NCBI RefSeq assembly: GCF_012396185.1
Contig: NZ_JAAXOW010000007.1
Coordinates: 1 to 52,477 of the forward strand
DNA length: 52,477 bases
From: Sanguibacter hominis ATCC BAA-789
GTDB lineage: Bacteria > Actinomycetota > Actinomycetes > Actinomycetales > Cellulomonadaceae
Reading direction: 5' to 3'
This document shows, piece after piece, positions 1-6,418 of this stretch. The notes beneath the pieces were generated by a model, which searched no databases, had not been told where the DNA came from, and saw nothing but the letters and a program-made list of their open reading frames with translations. Position 1 is the stretch's first letter, and the number at the start of each line of letters is the position of its first letter. Made by a program: the position numbers and the translations under genes.

Positions 1-33
1 ACAGGGGTGCGAGGGGTTCGGGTCTGTGGTGCT

Positions 34-149
34 GCGCGCTCCCCCGGCGCGCGGAGCGCGCCTCGAGCGGTTGACCGCTCGCTGCTTCCCCAACACACAC
101 GCGCACTCGGCACCGATGCCAACGGCGGTTTGATCGATACGCAGCGAGC
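34..149. repeat. Cluster of nested inverted repeats at the left end
   Basis: Three inverted repeats lie within 120 bases. GCGCGCTCC (34-42) pairs with GGAGCGCGC (53-61). CGAGCGGT (64-71) pairs with ACCGCTCG (74-81) across 2 bases. GCTCGCTGC (77-85) pairs with GCAGCGAGC (141-149). No gene is visible in 1-175. Such clusters occur at replication origins, transfer origins and linear-plasmid ends; the sequence does not tell which. Confidence 0.5.
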
Positions 150-150
150 C

Positions 151-185
151 TTGACACCCTCGCGCCTGTCAAGGTGTGCTTGACA
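151..185. promoter_or_regulatory. Operator with three alternating TTGACA/TGTCAA half-sites
   Basis: TTGACA (151-156), TGTCAA (167-172) and TTGACA (180-185) form two overlapping inverted repeats immediately before and over the start of the first HTH gene. The first could double as a -35 box, but no clear -10 follows. The layout suggests that the adjacent HTH protein represses its own gene (inference). Confidence 0.5.
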
Positions 186-433
186 ACATGATCACCGCCT
201 CCCACGCCCTCATCACCCTTGAGCGTCAAGCAGCGTCAGCCCGGCTGAACTACGAGACTGAGGTCTCCGACCTGCTGGACACTCTCGGCGCCCTGCGCAT
301 GATCGAGCTCGCGGCGGAGCAGGCGCGACGGGCCGTGGTCGCCCAGGCGCGCACTCAGGGCGCCACCTGGCAGACACTGGCTGACACCCTCGGCGTGACC
401 CGCCAGGCAGTCCAGCAGCGCTACGCCCGGTAG
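176..433 (+). CDS. Small helix-turn-helix protein
   Basis: This 85-residue protein (GTG start at 176, or ATG at 188 giving 81 residues) has an N-terminal helical half rich in Ala, Arg and Glu. It ends in a clear HTH, TWQTLADTLGVTRQAVQQRY (about residues 64-83), the type found in small actinobacterial DNA-binding proteins. The start overlaps a set of TTGACA/TGTCAA inverted half-sites, so autoregulation is likely. The ATG at 188 lies just after the last half-site and is an equally good start. The gene stands alone, divergent in orientation from the following minus-strand operon. The function beyond DNA binding is unknown; a plasmid copy-control or transfer regulator is possible. Confidence 0.7.
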   Translation: MLDNMITASHALITLERQAASARLNYETEVSDLLDTLGALRMIELAAEQARRAVVAQARTQGATWQTLADTLGVTRQAVQQRYAR

Positions 434-520
434 CGCTGCCTTCAGGCCGACGGAACGATCGCGAACCGGGTGTCGAACTTGACCAGGGCGTCGAGGGTGG
501 CGGCCCTGACAGACACCAAA

Positions 521-547
521 GGCCGGCGTCCTTGGTGGACGCCGGCC
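521..547 (-). terminator. Terminator of the minus-strand small-protein operon
   Basis: A perfect 11-bp stem GGCCGGCGTCC (521-531) / GGACGCCGGCC (537-547) with loop TTGGT is followed on the minus strand by TTT. It lies 14 bases beyond the stop codon of the 562-1023 gene. Confidence 0.8.
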
Positions 548-561
548 GTGGAGTGCGGCTG

Positions 562-1023
562 CTAGTCGAGCGTGACGGTGCTCGGCCAGGTGCCGGTGGC
601 GTCGTGCGCGGCTCGTGCGGCTTCGACGATGCGGGTCGCGGTCGTCACTGTCGCGCGGCCGCGTGCGTCGAGCTGAGTGGTGGCGGTGTCCGTCAGGCTC
701 GCCAAGGCGACCGCCGTGCCGGCCACCTGAGCCTCGACGCCCGCGCCGACGAGGGCGCGCACGGCGGGCTCGTGCGTGGGGCCGATGACGGTCGCCAGAA
801 GGGTGAGCGCTTCGTCGAGCGCGTCACGCACGATGAGCGTGCGGCTGGTGTCCTCGGCCCAGCGGTAGACCGTCTGGCGGGTGACATCGGCGGCGGCCGC
901 AACCTCGGTGACGGAGCGGCCCAGGGCCACCGCCTCGCGCACGCGATCACGAAGGTGGGCCTGAGCCCGTTCGAGGTTGGTCCGGGCGGCGACTATCTCG
1001 CTGATGACCTCGGTGTCGGTCAT
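562..1023 (-). CDS. Helix-turn-helix DNA-binding protein
   Basis: This 153-residue protein starts at ATG 1023, preceded by the Shine-Dalgarno-like AAAGGGAGAG. The frame is open further upstream, but ATG 1023 overlaps the stop of the preceding zinc-ribbon gene as ATGA, the coupling style used throughout this element. An N-terminal helix is followed by the HTH VTEVAAAADVTRQTVYRW (about residues 37-54). The C-terminal two thirds is Ala/Thr-rich and helical, without a recognised domain. It is the last gene of a five-gene operon, directly before a terminator. Likely a small transcription regulator; its target is unknown. Confidence 0.75.
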   Translation of the reverse strand: MTDTEVISEIVAARTNLERAQAHLRDRVREAVALGRSVTEVAAAADVTRQTVYRWAEDTSRTLIVRDALDEALTLLATVIGPTHEPAVRALVGAGVEAQVAGTAVALASLTDTATTQLDARGRATVTTATRIVEAARAAHDATGTWPSTVTLD

Positions 1024-1283
1024 GACGCTCTCCCTTTGCGGTTCGTCTTGCTGGCCTTGCGCTCGAGTCCGGCGACCGGAAGGTCGGCGCGCCACCAAGT
1101 CTCACACCCGCAGGCCGGACAGGGCCCGAGTGCCACTGGCCGGAGCGACGAGCGAACGACGACCGTGCCGCACCACGAGCACTGGAACACCGCTTGCTCG
1201 CCCCGCTGCATCGCAATCGTCGGTTCGATCCGTAGGTCGAGAAGCGGCTGGAAGGGTGCTCTCGTGCGACTGGGGGTCCCCAT
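1020..1283 (-). CDS. Small zinc-ribbon protein
   Basis: This 87-residue protein carries two cysteine pairs, CSWC (about residues 35-38) and CPACGC (about residues 54-59), a typical four-Cys zinc ribbon. The flanking sequence is basic, ending in a Lys/Arg-rich tail. The ATG at 1283 follows a weak AAGGG. Its stop overlaps the next gene's start (ATGA), so the two are probably co-translated. Such ribbons bind nucleic acid or act as small adaptors; no specific role can be read here. Confidence 0.65.
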   Translation of the reverse strand: MGTPSRTRAPFQPLLDLRIEPTIAMQRGEQAVFQCSWCGTVVVRSSLRPVALGPCPACGCETWWRADLPVAGLERKASKTNRKGRAS

Positions 1284-1356
1284 GATCTTGGCCCTTCGGG
1301 CTGGTCGGGGTGGGGGGCAAGGGCGCGGGACCGGGGGCGGTCCCGCGCCGGACTGA

Positions 1357-1869
1357 TCAGGCGAGGCGTCGCCAGGTGTTCTCTGCTTTGATCCAGCGCC
1401 ACGCGACGTCGCCCTCGCGCATTCCGGTGCGCGCGATCTTGAGCACCGCGTCGTCGGTGGCGCTGTCAGGGACGCTCAGGCGGTACTCGCGCTGGTTGTC
1501 GTGCGCCTCGTCGAAGTCCTCGCCGTCGATGAGGTCGCGGTACTCCAGGGGGAGATCGCCGGGGGTCAGAAGGACCGACGCATTCTCAGCGCCGTTGCGG
1601 TCGGCGGCGAACAGCACGCGGTTGGCGAACTGCTCCTGGTTGTCGAGCGTGGCGATCAGGTCGCGGCCCTCCCGGGTCATCGGGTGGGGCCACGCTCCCC
1701 CGCCGTTGCCTTCGTCAGTGACTTCGATGATCCGGGTCTTGCCGACCTGGATGTACGTGCGCATGAACACGCCGCCGCGAGCGGGGCCGATTTCGGTGTC
1801 GACAAACTTGAACGAAGCGAGGCCGCTGTCGATGGTCTGGCCGACGGCGGGGAGGGCGGTGCTGGTCAT
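1357..1869 (-). CDS. Hypothetical protein of the small-protein operon
   Basis: A 170-residue soluble acidic protein without signal peptide or membrane segment. The ATG at 1869 has a strong Shine-Dalgarno (CAAGGAGTCACC). I do not recognise the family. It contains DLIDGEDFD about three quarters along, and the next gene upstream contains a similar DLIGTVDGEDFD near its end, so the two may share a short functional motif. It sits third in a five-gene minus-strand operon of small DNA-binding or zinc proteins. No function is assigned. Confidence 0.7.
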   Translation of the reverse strand: MTSTALPAVGQTIDSGLASFKFVDTEIGPARGGVFMRTYIQVGKTRIIEVTDEGNGGGAWPHPMTREGRDLIATLDNQEQFANRVLFAADRNGAENASVLLTPGDLPLEYRDLIDGEDFDEAHDNQREYRLSVPDSATDDAVLKIARTGMREGDVAWRWIKAENTWRRLA

Positions 1870-1905
1870 GGTGACTCCTTGGCGGTTGTGGTGGAACGGG
1901 GCGGG

Positions 1906-2211
1906 TTAGGCGTTGACGTACAGGTGGCACGCGAGCACGAGGTCGAAGTCCTCGCCGTCGACGGTGCCGATGAGGTCGGCGACGTCGAGCATCGCCTGCA
2001 CCTCGCGGGCCGTGATGTGCCCGCCGGGTGCGCCCATGCGCCCATGGATGCGAGCTGCGGCCCCTTCGGGGGCGGGTGTTGCCGTCGCCGTCTTGGCGGC
2101 GACGGCACGCAGCGCGTTGCCCTCGCTGTCGTAGAAGGCCACCGTGGTGGCAGGGCTGGCGTTGACGTGGCGGGTGATGAGGCGTGCCGCCGTGGTGATC
2201 TCGATTGCCAT
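1906..2211 (-). CDS. Small hypothetical protein
   Basis: A 101-residue protein starting at ATG 2211 behind the clear Shine-Dalgarno AGGAGAACC. The frame stays open upstream, but that part is a shadow of the preceding zinc-finger gene. The sequence begins MAIEITTAARLITRHV, has a segment beginning TVAFYDSEGN and ends VDGEDFDLVLACHLYVNA. The final motif resembles one in the following gene. No domain is recognised. It is second in the operon, between two genes with good ribosome sites, so expression is likely. Confidence 0.65.
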   Translation of the reverse strand: MAIEITTAARLITRHVNASPATTVAFYDSEGNALRAVAAKTATATPAPEGAAARIHGRMGAPGGHITAREVQAMLDVADLIGTVDGEDFDLVLACHLYVNA

Positions 2212-2228
2212 GGTTCTCCTGTTCGGCG

Positions 2229-2492
2229 TCAGTAGGTCTCGCACCATGTGAGTGCGCGGCAGTTGCAGTGGGAGGTGGTGCGCCAGCGACCGTCGTCCAA
2301 GCGGACGGTCTTGGCGTTGATCGCGCCACACGGTCCGTAGGCGGTCGTTCCGCAGGTCACGCAGCGGGTCGAAGCCTCGACGTGCTCGCCGGTCGCGGCG
2401 ATGGTTGCGGGCGAGTCCGCCAGGGTCAGCAGGTCGAGCAGGTCCATCGAGCGCACCTGGTGCGAGGTGCGGTGTGCTGTCGCAGTTGCCAT
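2229..2492 (-). CDS. Small cysteine-rich zinc-binding protein
   Basis: An 87-residue protein with a cysteine-rich C-terminal half: CVTC (about 44-47), GPCG (about 53-56), then HCNC and a final WC (about 75-84). The pattern suggests one or two structural zinc sites. The ATG at 2492 has a good Shine-Dalgarno (CAGGAGGCACAGAG). It is the first gene of the minus-strand operon running to 562, read from an AT-rich promoter at 2532-2561. The N-terminal half is helical. The function is unknown; a small DNA- or protein-binding adaptor is most plausible. Confidence 0.7.
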   Translation of the reverse strand: MATATAHRTSHQVRSMDLLDLLTLADSPATIAATGEHVEASTRCVTCGTTAYGPCGAINAKTVRLDDGRWRTTSHCNCRALTWCETY

Positions 2493-2531
2493 CTCTGTGC
2501 CTCCTGTGTTCCGACCGGCTGTGTAACACGA

Positions 2532-2561
2532 TCATACACTACTGTCACACAACTAGACAAC
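2532..2561 (-). promoter_or_regulatory. Promoter of the minus-strand small-protein operon
   Basis: Read on the minus strand, TTGTCT (2561-2556) and TATGAT (2537-2532) are spaced by 18 bases, a good sigma-70-type promoter in an AT-rich island. The 9-bp palindrome GTGTAACAC (2522-2530) lies just downstream, where a repressor could bind. Confidence 0.6.
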
Positions 2562-2598
2562 TTGCAACGAGGTCAGATGTGCCGCCTACGGTTCGTCC

Positions 2599-2856
2599 GT
2601 GAGCAGACCCACCGGCAATACCCCGTTCCCCCAGAGGGCTCGATCCCTGTCGCCTCGCCAGTACGCCGGGCCGATCACGCGGGCAATGCGGCCTATCCCC
2701 GTCCGGGCGTGGCTGCTCACCGTCGACGGCGAGGAGGTCGAGGTCGAGGCAGAAGCGGTCGCCTGGACGGGCCGTGCCGTCCGCGTGAGCTACGTCGACA
2801 AGTACGGACACGAGGACTCCGCCTGGGTCTGGGCCGGGGCTGTGGCGCGCAGGTGA
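2599..2856 (+). CDS. Small hypothetical protein
   Basis: An 85-residue basic protein with a GTG start at 2599. After a Pro/Arg-rich start (about 1-35) the middle alternates as VRAWLLTVDGEEVEVEAEAV, then AVRVSYVDKYGHEDSAWVW, which looks like a small beta-barrel. Basic small beta-barrels of this kind often bind nucleic acid, but no family is recognised. It is divergent from the 2492 operon and lies just before the toxin-antitoxin promoter. No strong Shine-Dalgarno is visible, so the start is uncertain. Confidence 0.5.
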   Translation: MSRPTGNTPFPQRARSLSPRQYAGPITRAMRPIPVRAWLLTVDGEEVEVEAEAVAWTGRAVRVSYVDKYGHEDSAWVWAGAVARR

Positions 2857-2881
2857 CAAAAACGGTCGCGTAGGCGACTAT
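2853..2881 (+). promoter_or_regulatory. Leaderless-type promoter with operator for the AbiEi-like gene
   Basis: GTGACA (2853-2858), a 17-base spacer and GACTAT (2876-2881) put the expected transcription start at the A of ATG 2888, a leaderless arrangement. The inverted repeat GTCGC-GTAG-GCGAC (2865-2878) fills the space between the two boxes, where the HTH antitoxin would repress its own promoter (inference). Confidence 0.5.
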
Positions 2882-2887
2882 TTATGT

Positions 2888-3559
2888 ATGTCCTATCTCT
2901 CCACGGCGGACCTAGCCGCTGCTCTCGGCGTCTCTCGTCGTCAGGCGCAGCGGCTCGTCGCGGCCGGCAAGGTCGACGGCGCACATCGTGCAGGCCGCGC
3001 TTACGTCGTCGAGGAGACGGCCAGCGTGAACGTGCTCGGACGCGGGCGCCCGTGGTCGGAGCGCACGGCGTGGGCCGCGCTCGGGATGTTGTCAGGGGAT
3101 TCGCTCGTCGACGTCGACGCGGTACAGCGCCGCCGACTGCGCGCGCGCATGGCGCAGCTCGATGCCGGAGCGTTGGCAAGCAAGGTGCGCGCTCATGCCG
3201 CCTGGCAGCGGTATCGCACGACGACCAGCGCGTTGGCGATCGCGCGTGAACGCCTCGTGCTCTCTGGGGCTAGCGCGGCGTCGTCGTTGGGCGTGGCGAC
3301 CGTGGGAGATGACCTGGCAAGCGTCTGCGGTTACTGCACCGCCGAGGTGGCGCGCGACCTCGTGACGGCCTTCGCTATGGCTCCCGACCGCAGGGGCAAC
3401 CTGCTGCTGGCCGTACCCGGTGAACACCTGACGGTCGACGGGGCCCTCATGCCGGCCGGGGTCGTCGCGGTCGACCTGATGGACTCAGCCTCCGAGCGTG
3501 ATCGGGTCGTGGGACGTGAGTGGATCGACGCAGCGCTGGGCGCGATGCGCCACGACTGA
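2888..3559 (+). CDS. AbiEi-like antitoxin (HTH) of a type IV toxin-antitoxin pair
   Basis: This 223-residue protein begins with an HTH, LSTADLAAALGVSRRQAQRL (about residues 4-23). A central Arg/Ala-rich helical region follows, then a mixed C-terminal domain (about 145-220) containing VCGYCTAEVARDL. In AbiE systems an HTH antitoxin represses the operon and counters a nucleotidyltransferase toxin. Here the next gene has that nucleotidyltransferase signature, which is the main reason for this call. ATG 2888 is chosen over ATG 2884 (other frame) because it opens the long frame and sits at the predicted transcription start. A palindrome between the promoter boxes supports autorepression. It could instead be an unrelated HTH regulator. 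Confidence 0.6.
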   Translation: MSYLSTADLAAALGVSRRQAQRLVAAGKVDGAHRAGRAYVVEETASVNVLGRGRPWSERTAWAALGMLSGDSLVDVDAVQRRRLRARMAQLDAGALASKVRAHAAWQRYRTTTSALAIARERLVLSGASAASSLGVATVGDDLASVCGYCTAEVARDLVTAFAMAPDRRGNLLLAVPGEHLTVDGALMPAGVVAVDLMDSASERDRVVGREWIDAALGAMRHD

Positions 3560-3610
3560 GCGGCTGCTATCGGCGGCCTGTGAAGGCAGGGCTGCCCGCA
3601 TAGTGAGGGC

Positions 3611-4477
3611 ATGACCCAATCCTCTAGTGCAGGGCGAGCGGCAGATCTCTCGGTCATCGTGCCGCCCGTCTCGGCTCACGGCCCCATGATGCAGCTCGCG
3701 GAGATTGCCGGCGTCCTGGCCGAGCGCACTCCCCCGCACTCTTGGATGCTCGTCGGCGGGCTCATGGTTCAGGTCCACGCGATGGCGGCTGGGCTTAGCC
3801 CGTCACGGGCTACCGAGGACGTGGACCTGGCGATCAACCTGACTGCTCCTGACGTTGTGGCCGCGAACGTGCTGGGGGCTCTGCGGGGCATCGGCTACGA
3901 CGTGATGGACCCGCTCGACCGTGACGGGCCGTTGCACCGGCTCACCCGCGACAAGCACCACATCGACCTCCTGGTCCCGGACCACCCTCCGCGCAACGAG
4001 TCGACCCGACGGCGCTACCGCGTCGGTGGCCGAGAGCTCTTCAGCGCCGCGGGGGTCTCTCAGGCGCTCGCGCGACCTCAGCAGGCCCTCATCACCCTGG
4101 AGCGGACACCGAGCTTCACGGTGACTGTGCCGAACCTCCTCGGCGCCCTCGTGCTCAAGGGAGCCGCATGGAAGGCAGACAACCGTGCCGCTCGCCGTCA
4201 CCTCGAGGACGCGGTGACGCTCGCCGCATGCGTGGACGACGCCGTGCCGTACCTCAGCGACTTGCGCGGGAATGACCGTCGCCGACTTCGCGGACTGCAC
4301 GAAGCGCTCGCCAGCGGTGACCCGGCGCTGGCGAGGCTCGGTGCTGCGGAAGCCGTCCGGGTGCAAGACACCATGCGCATCCTTGCGACTGCGCCGGGTC
4401 CCGGCCGACAGCGGCCCGTCGTTGAGGGCGCCCCGCTGGATTGGGCCCCTTCGACGCGAGGGCCACTGGGCCGATGA
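3611..4477 (+). CDS. AbiEii-like nucleotidyltransferase toxin
   Basis: This 288-residue protein carries the nucleotidyltransferase signature: VGGLMVQVHA (about 48-57) followed by RATEDVDLAI (about 66-75), whose two acidic residues would bind metal, and HHIDLLVPD about residues 117-125. AbiEii proteins use this fold to transfer nucleotides and arrest growth; a paired HTH antitoxin neutralises them. The gene follows the HTH gene by 51 bases and may have its own promoter: CATAGT (3599-3604) ends seven bases before ATG 3611. An inverted repeat GGCAG-GG-CTGCC (about 3586-3597) overlaps that region. The C-terminal half is helical. It probably acts as a post-segregational stabiliser or phage defence module. 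Confidence 0.7.
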   Translation: MTQSSSAGRAADLSVIVPPVSAHGPMMQLAEIAGVLAERTPPHSWMLVGGLMVQVHAMAAGLSPSRATEDVDLAINLTAPDVVAANVLGALRGIGYDVMDPLDRDGPLHRLTRDKHHIDLLVPDHPPRNESTRRRYRVGGRELFSAAGVSQALARPQQALITLERTPSFTVTVPNLLGALVLKGAAWKADNRAARRHLEDAVTLAACVDDAVPYLSDLRGNDRRRLRGLHEALASGDPALARLGAAEAVRVQDTMRILATAPGPGRQRPVVEGAPLDWAPSTRGPLGR

Positions 4478-4532
4478 CCGGCCAGGACATCACCGCGACC
4501 GTTGGTGTGGTGGCGCGGCGTGTCGACGGCGG

Positions 4533-4556
4533 TAGCGCTATCGATAGCGCTAGGTT
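4533..4556 (+). promoter_or_regulatory. 20-bp perfect palindromic operator and -10 box
   Basis: TAGCGCTATCGATAGCGCTA (4533-4552) is a perfect palindrome, built as TAGCGCTA, TCGA, TAGCGCTA. A -10-like TAGGTT (4551-4556) overlaps its end, and ATG 4564 follows at the distance expected for a leaderless transcript. A protein bound at the palindrome would occlude the promoter. Confidence 0.65.
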
Positions 4557-4563
4557 TGCGTGC

Positions 4564-4854
4564 ATGACCGATCCGACACCGCCCATCATGAAGCGGCCGC
4601 GCGGAACGCTCGACCCCGCCCGGACCACTGCGCTCTACGCCAAGGTCGACGTCGACGCCAAGGATGTCTTCGTGCGCCTCTCGCACGCCTCGGGACTGTC
4701 CCTTGGTGTGGTCGTCGAGCGGGTCGCAGAGCACCTCGAGCGGGAACTGCTGGACACGACCGGGCTGCCGGAGTGGTGGCCGACTGCGGCTGTCTCGCAG
4801 GACACCCTCAACCTGGACACAAACGCTGGGAGGGCTGCACGGAAGAGCGCCTAA
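4564..4854 (+). CDS. Ribbon-helix-helix-like small regulator
   Basis: A 96-residue protein starting at ATG 4564; the frame is open upstream, but that part overlaps the toxin gene and the operator. The core TTALYAKVDVDAKDVFVRLS (about 21-40) followed by GLSLGVVVERVAEHLEREL (about 44-62) fits strand-helix-helix, as in ribbon-helix-helix DNA-binding proteins. A perfect 20-bp palindrome directly upstream is the natural binding site, so autorepression is likely. The position between the toxin-antitoxin pair and the replication candidate suggests plasmid copy or maintenance control. A strong terminator follows. Confidence 0.6.
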   Translation: MTDPTPPIMKRPRGTLDPARTTALYAKVDVDAKDVFVRLSHASGLSLGVVVERVAEHLERELLDTTGLPEWWPTAAVSQDTLNLDTNAGRAARKSA

Positions 4855-4868
4855 CCGCATAAACAGAG

Positions 4869-4894
4869 CGGCCCGCCCCCGAAGGGGCGGGCCG
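4869..4894 (+). terminator. Intrinsic terminator
   Basis: Perfect 11-bp stem CGGCCCGCCCC (4869-4879) / GGGGCGGGCCG (4884-4894) with loop CGAA, 15 bases after the stop of the RHH-like gene. Confidence 0.8.
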
Positions 4895-4952
4895 AGATTC
4901 AGCAGCTCATCACCCTCAAGCTTGGCGGCGACGGAGGTGATGGGCCCCGGTT

Positions 4953-4971
4953 GACGCACCCTTGGTGCGTC
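4953..4971. promoter_or_regulatory. Inverted repeat upstream of the replication candidate
   Basis: GACGCACC (4953-4960) and GGTGCGTC (4964-4971) form an 8-bp inverted repeat with a 3-base centre, about 120 bases before the preferred start at 5094. It is a likely operator or initiator-binding site (inference). Confidence 0.45.
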
Positions 4972-5093
4972 CGTGTCTGGAGTTCATCATAGGCATCCCG
5001 GTCCATTTCGACCAGTCTTTCCACGACGACACTCCGGTGTCGAACCGTGATTTCGGTCGCGACCTGCCCGCTGGCGGTCGTCGCAAGACCGTC

Positions 5094-6314
5094 ATGCAAG
5101 AGTGCTCATGGTCCGACGTCGCCCGCGCGATCCGGTTGCGCCCCTACCGTGGCGCTGTGGTGCGCGCTGCGCGTGTCCCTGACGTCCTGGCTGCGTTCGA
5201 CGCCTGCCCACACCCCCGCTTGATGCGGATGCGCGAGGACGGACGTGCGACTCTTCGGCACCTGCTGACCGTCTTGGCCTGGTCGAGCGATTGGGAGGTC
5301 CAGCGTCGTCGTCGCGAGATGCTGGTCAGCGTTCCTCAGCGCGAGCTCGCACGTCGGTGCGGGCGTACCGAGCGCACCGTCCGCAGACACCTGCGCGTCC
5401 TTGAGGAGATTGGGATGCTGGCGACCGTGCGTGAGGGCATCTCGGCCGAGGCACGTCCCTTCGCATCCGGCGACGAGGGCAACGTGGTCCCCGTGTACGT
5501 CCTGCTGATCCCCAGGTCCAGCCTGGACGGCTCTGACGACGCCCCGGACGTCGACGACGGGGAGCCGACGATCGCGGAGGATGCCCAGGGCGGGCGCCGG
5601 CATCTCTCTCTTGTGGACATAGATGTCCTCCCCTCGGGTTCCCCTTTTAGGGGAACCCTCGTCCCAACGCACACGCGCGCGAGGCGAGCCCTTCACGAGC
5701 CGCTTCGCGGCCCTGACCCCTCTGGCGGCGCTCCGCGCCGCCGCCTCCGGTCTGCAACGCGACAGCCTGGCCTAGATGAAGGTCACGTAACGCGGAGCCC
5801 GGAGGAAAAGCGTCGACCCAATCGCGAGATCGGTGCGGTCAGCACGCTGTCGTGGCCTGCGTACGAGGTCACCAAGTCCAAGCGTGACCGTCTGGCTGCG
5901 TCTGACGAGCTGCGTAATCGCCTGCCGGTCCTGCGGCACATCTCGGCGGCTCACGTTCGCTACGTCGTCCGAGAGTTCTTCCTGGCTGGCTGGACGGTCG
6001 CTGACGTCGCGTATGCAGTCGATCACCGCCTCGACGGCTCTCCGTGGCCCCACAGTGGCGCTGACGGTGTCGCGCGTCCCGCTGATTGGCTCGCCTACCG
6101 TCTCAGCGCTTGGCGGGACGAGGCGGGCACCGTGCGACGGTCTCGGGGCCAGCGCATCGAGGCTGAGCGCGTCTCCCAGCGTGCACGTCAGCGTGTAGCG
6201 CGCGACCGTGCCGCTGCGGCCGAGGCCAAGCGTGCTGAGAACCTGGTGTCGCCTCGCCGCGCCAAGATCATCGAGAGCATCCACTCCAACCTGCCGCCTC
6301 GTCGTCGCAGATGA
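5094..6314 (+). CDS. Winged-helix protein, probable plasmid replication initiator
   Basis: A 406-residue basic protein from ATG 5094; the frame is open back to TTG 4962, but that start lies inside an inverted repeat. A winged HTH is visible at about residues 79-115 (VPQRELARRCGRTERTVRRH, then LRVLEEIGMLA). A low-complexity Pro/Arg/Gly linker follows, then a helical domain around HISAAHVRYVVREFFLAGW and a very basic C-terminal tail. The position next to parAB, between terminators and behind operator-like repeats, fits a Rep protein of theta-type actinobacterial plasmids. I see no Rep family signature that settles it; a large transcription regulator is the alternative. Confidence 0.5.
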   Translation: MQECSWSDVARAIRLRPYRGAVVRAARVPDVLAAFDACPHPRLMRMREDGRATLRHLLTVLAWSSDWEVQRRRREMLVSVPQRELARRCGRTERTVRRHLRVLEEIGMLATVREGISAEARPFASGDEGNVVPVYVLLIPRSSLDGSDDAPDVDDGEPTIAEDAQGGRRHLSLVDIDVLPSGSPFRGTLVPTHTRARRALHEPLRGPDPSGGAPRRRLRSATRQPGLDEGHVTRSPEEKRRPNREIGAVSTLSWPAYEVTKSKRDRLAASDELRNRLPVLRHISAAHVRYVVREFFLAGWTVADVAYAVDHRLDGSPWPHSGADGVARPADWLAYRLSAWRDEAGTVRRSRGQRIEAERVSQRARQRVARDRAAAAEAKRAENLVSPRRAKIIESIHSNLPPRRRR

Positions 6315-6372
6315 GCCCCGGTTGGCCGGCATCGCGCGCACCTGCGTCGCAGCTCGTCTCCAGGTGACACGA

Positions 6373-6407
6373 AAGGGCCCCAGAACACCGAGTGCTCTGG
6401 GGCCCTT
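6373..6407. terminator. Bidirectional terminator between rep candidate and parAB
   Basis: Perfect 12-bp stem AAGGGCCCCAGA (6373-6384) / TCTGGGGCCCTT (6396-6407) around an 11-base loop that can itself pair as CAC/GTG. It lies between converging genes and serves both strands. Confidence 0.8.
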
Positions 6408-6418
6408 GCCGGACGGGG

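Noticed and set aside
532-1356. Long plus-strand open frame of 274 codons
   Set aside because: It runs opposite two minus-strand genes that have good ribosome sites, an ATGA overlap and an HTH; its own translation is Gly/Arg-rich shadow.
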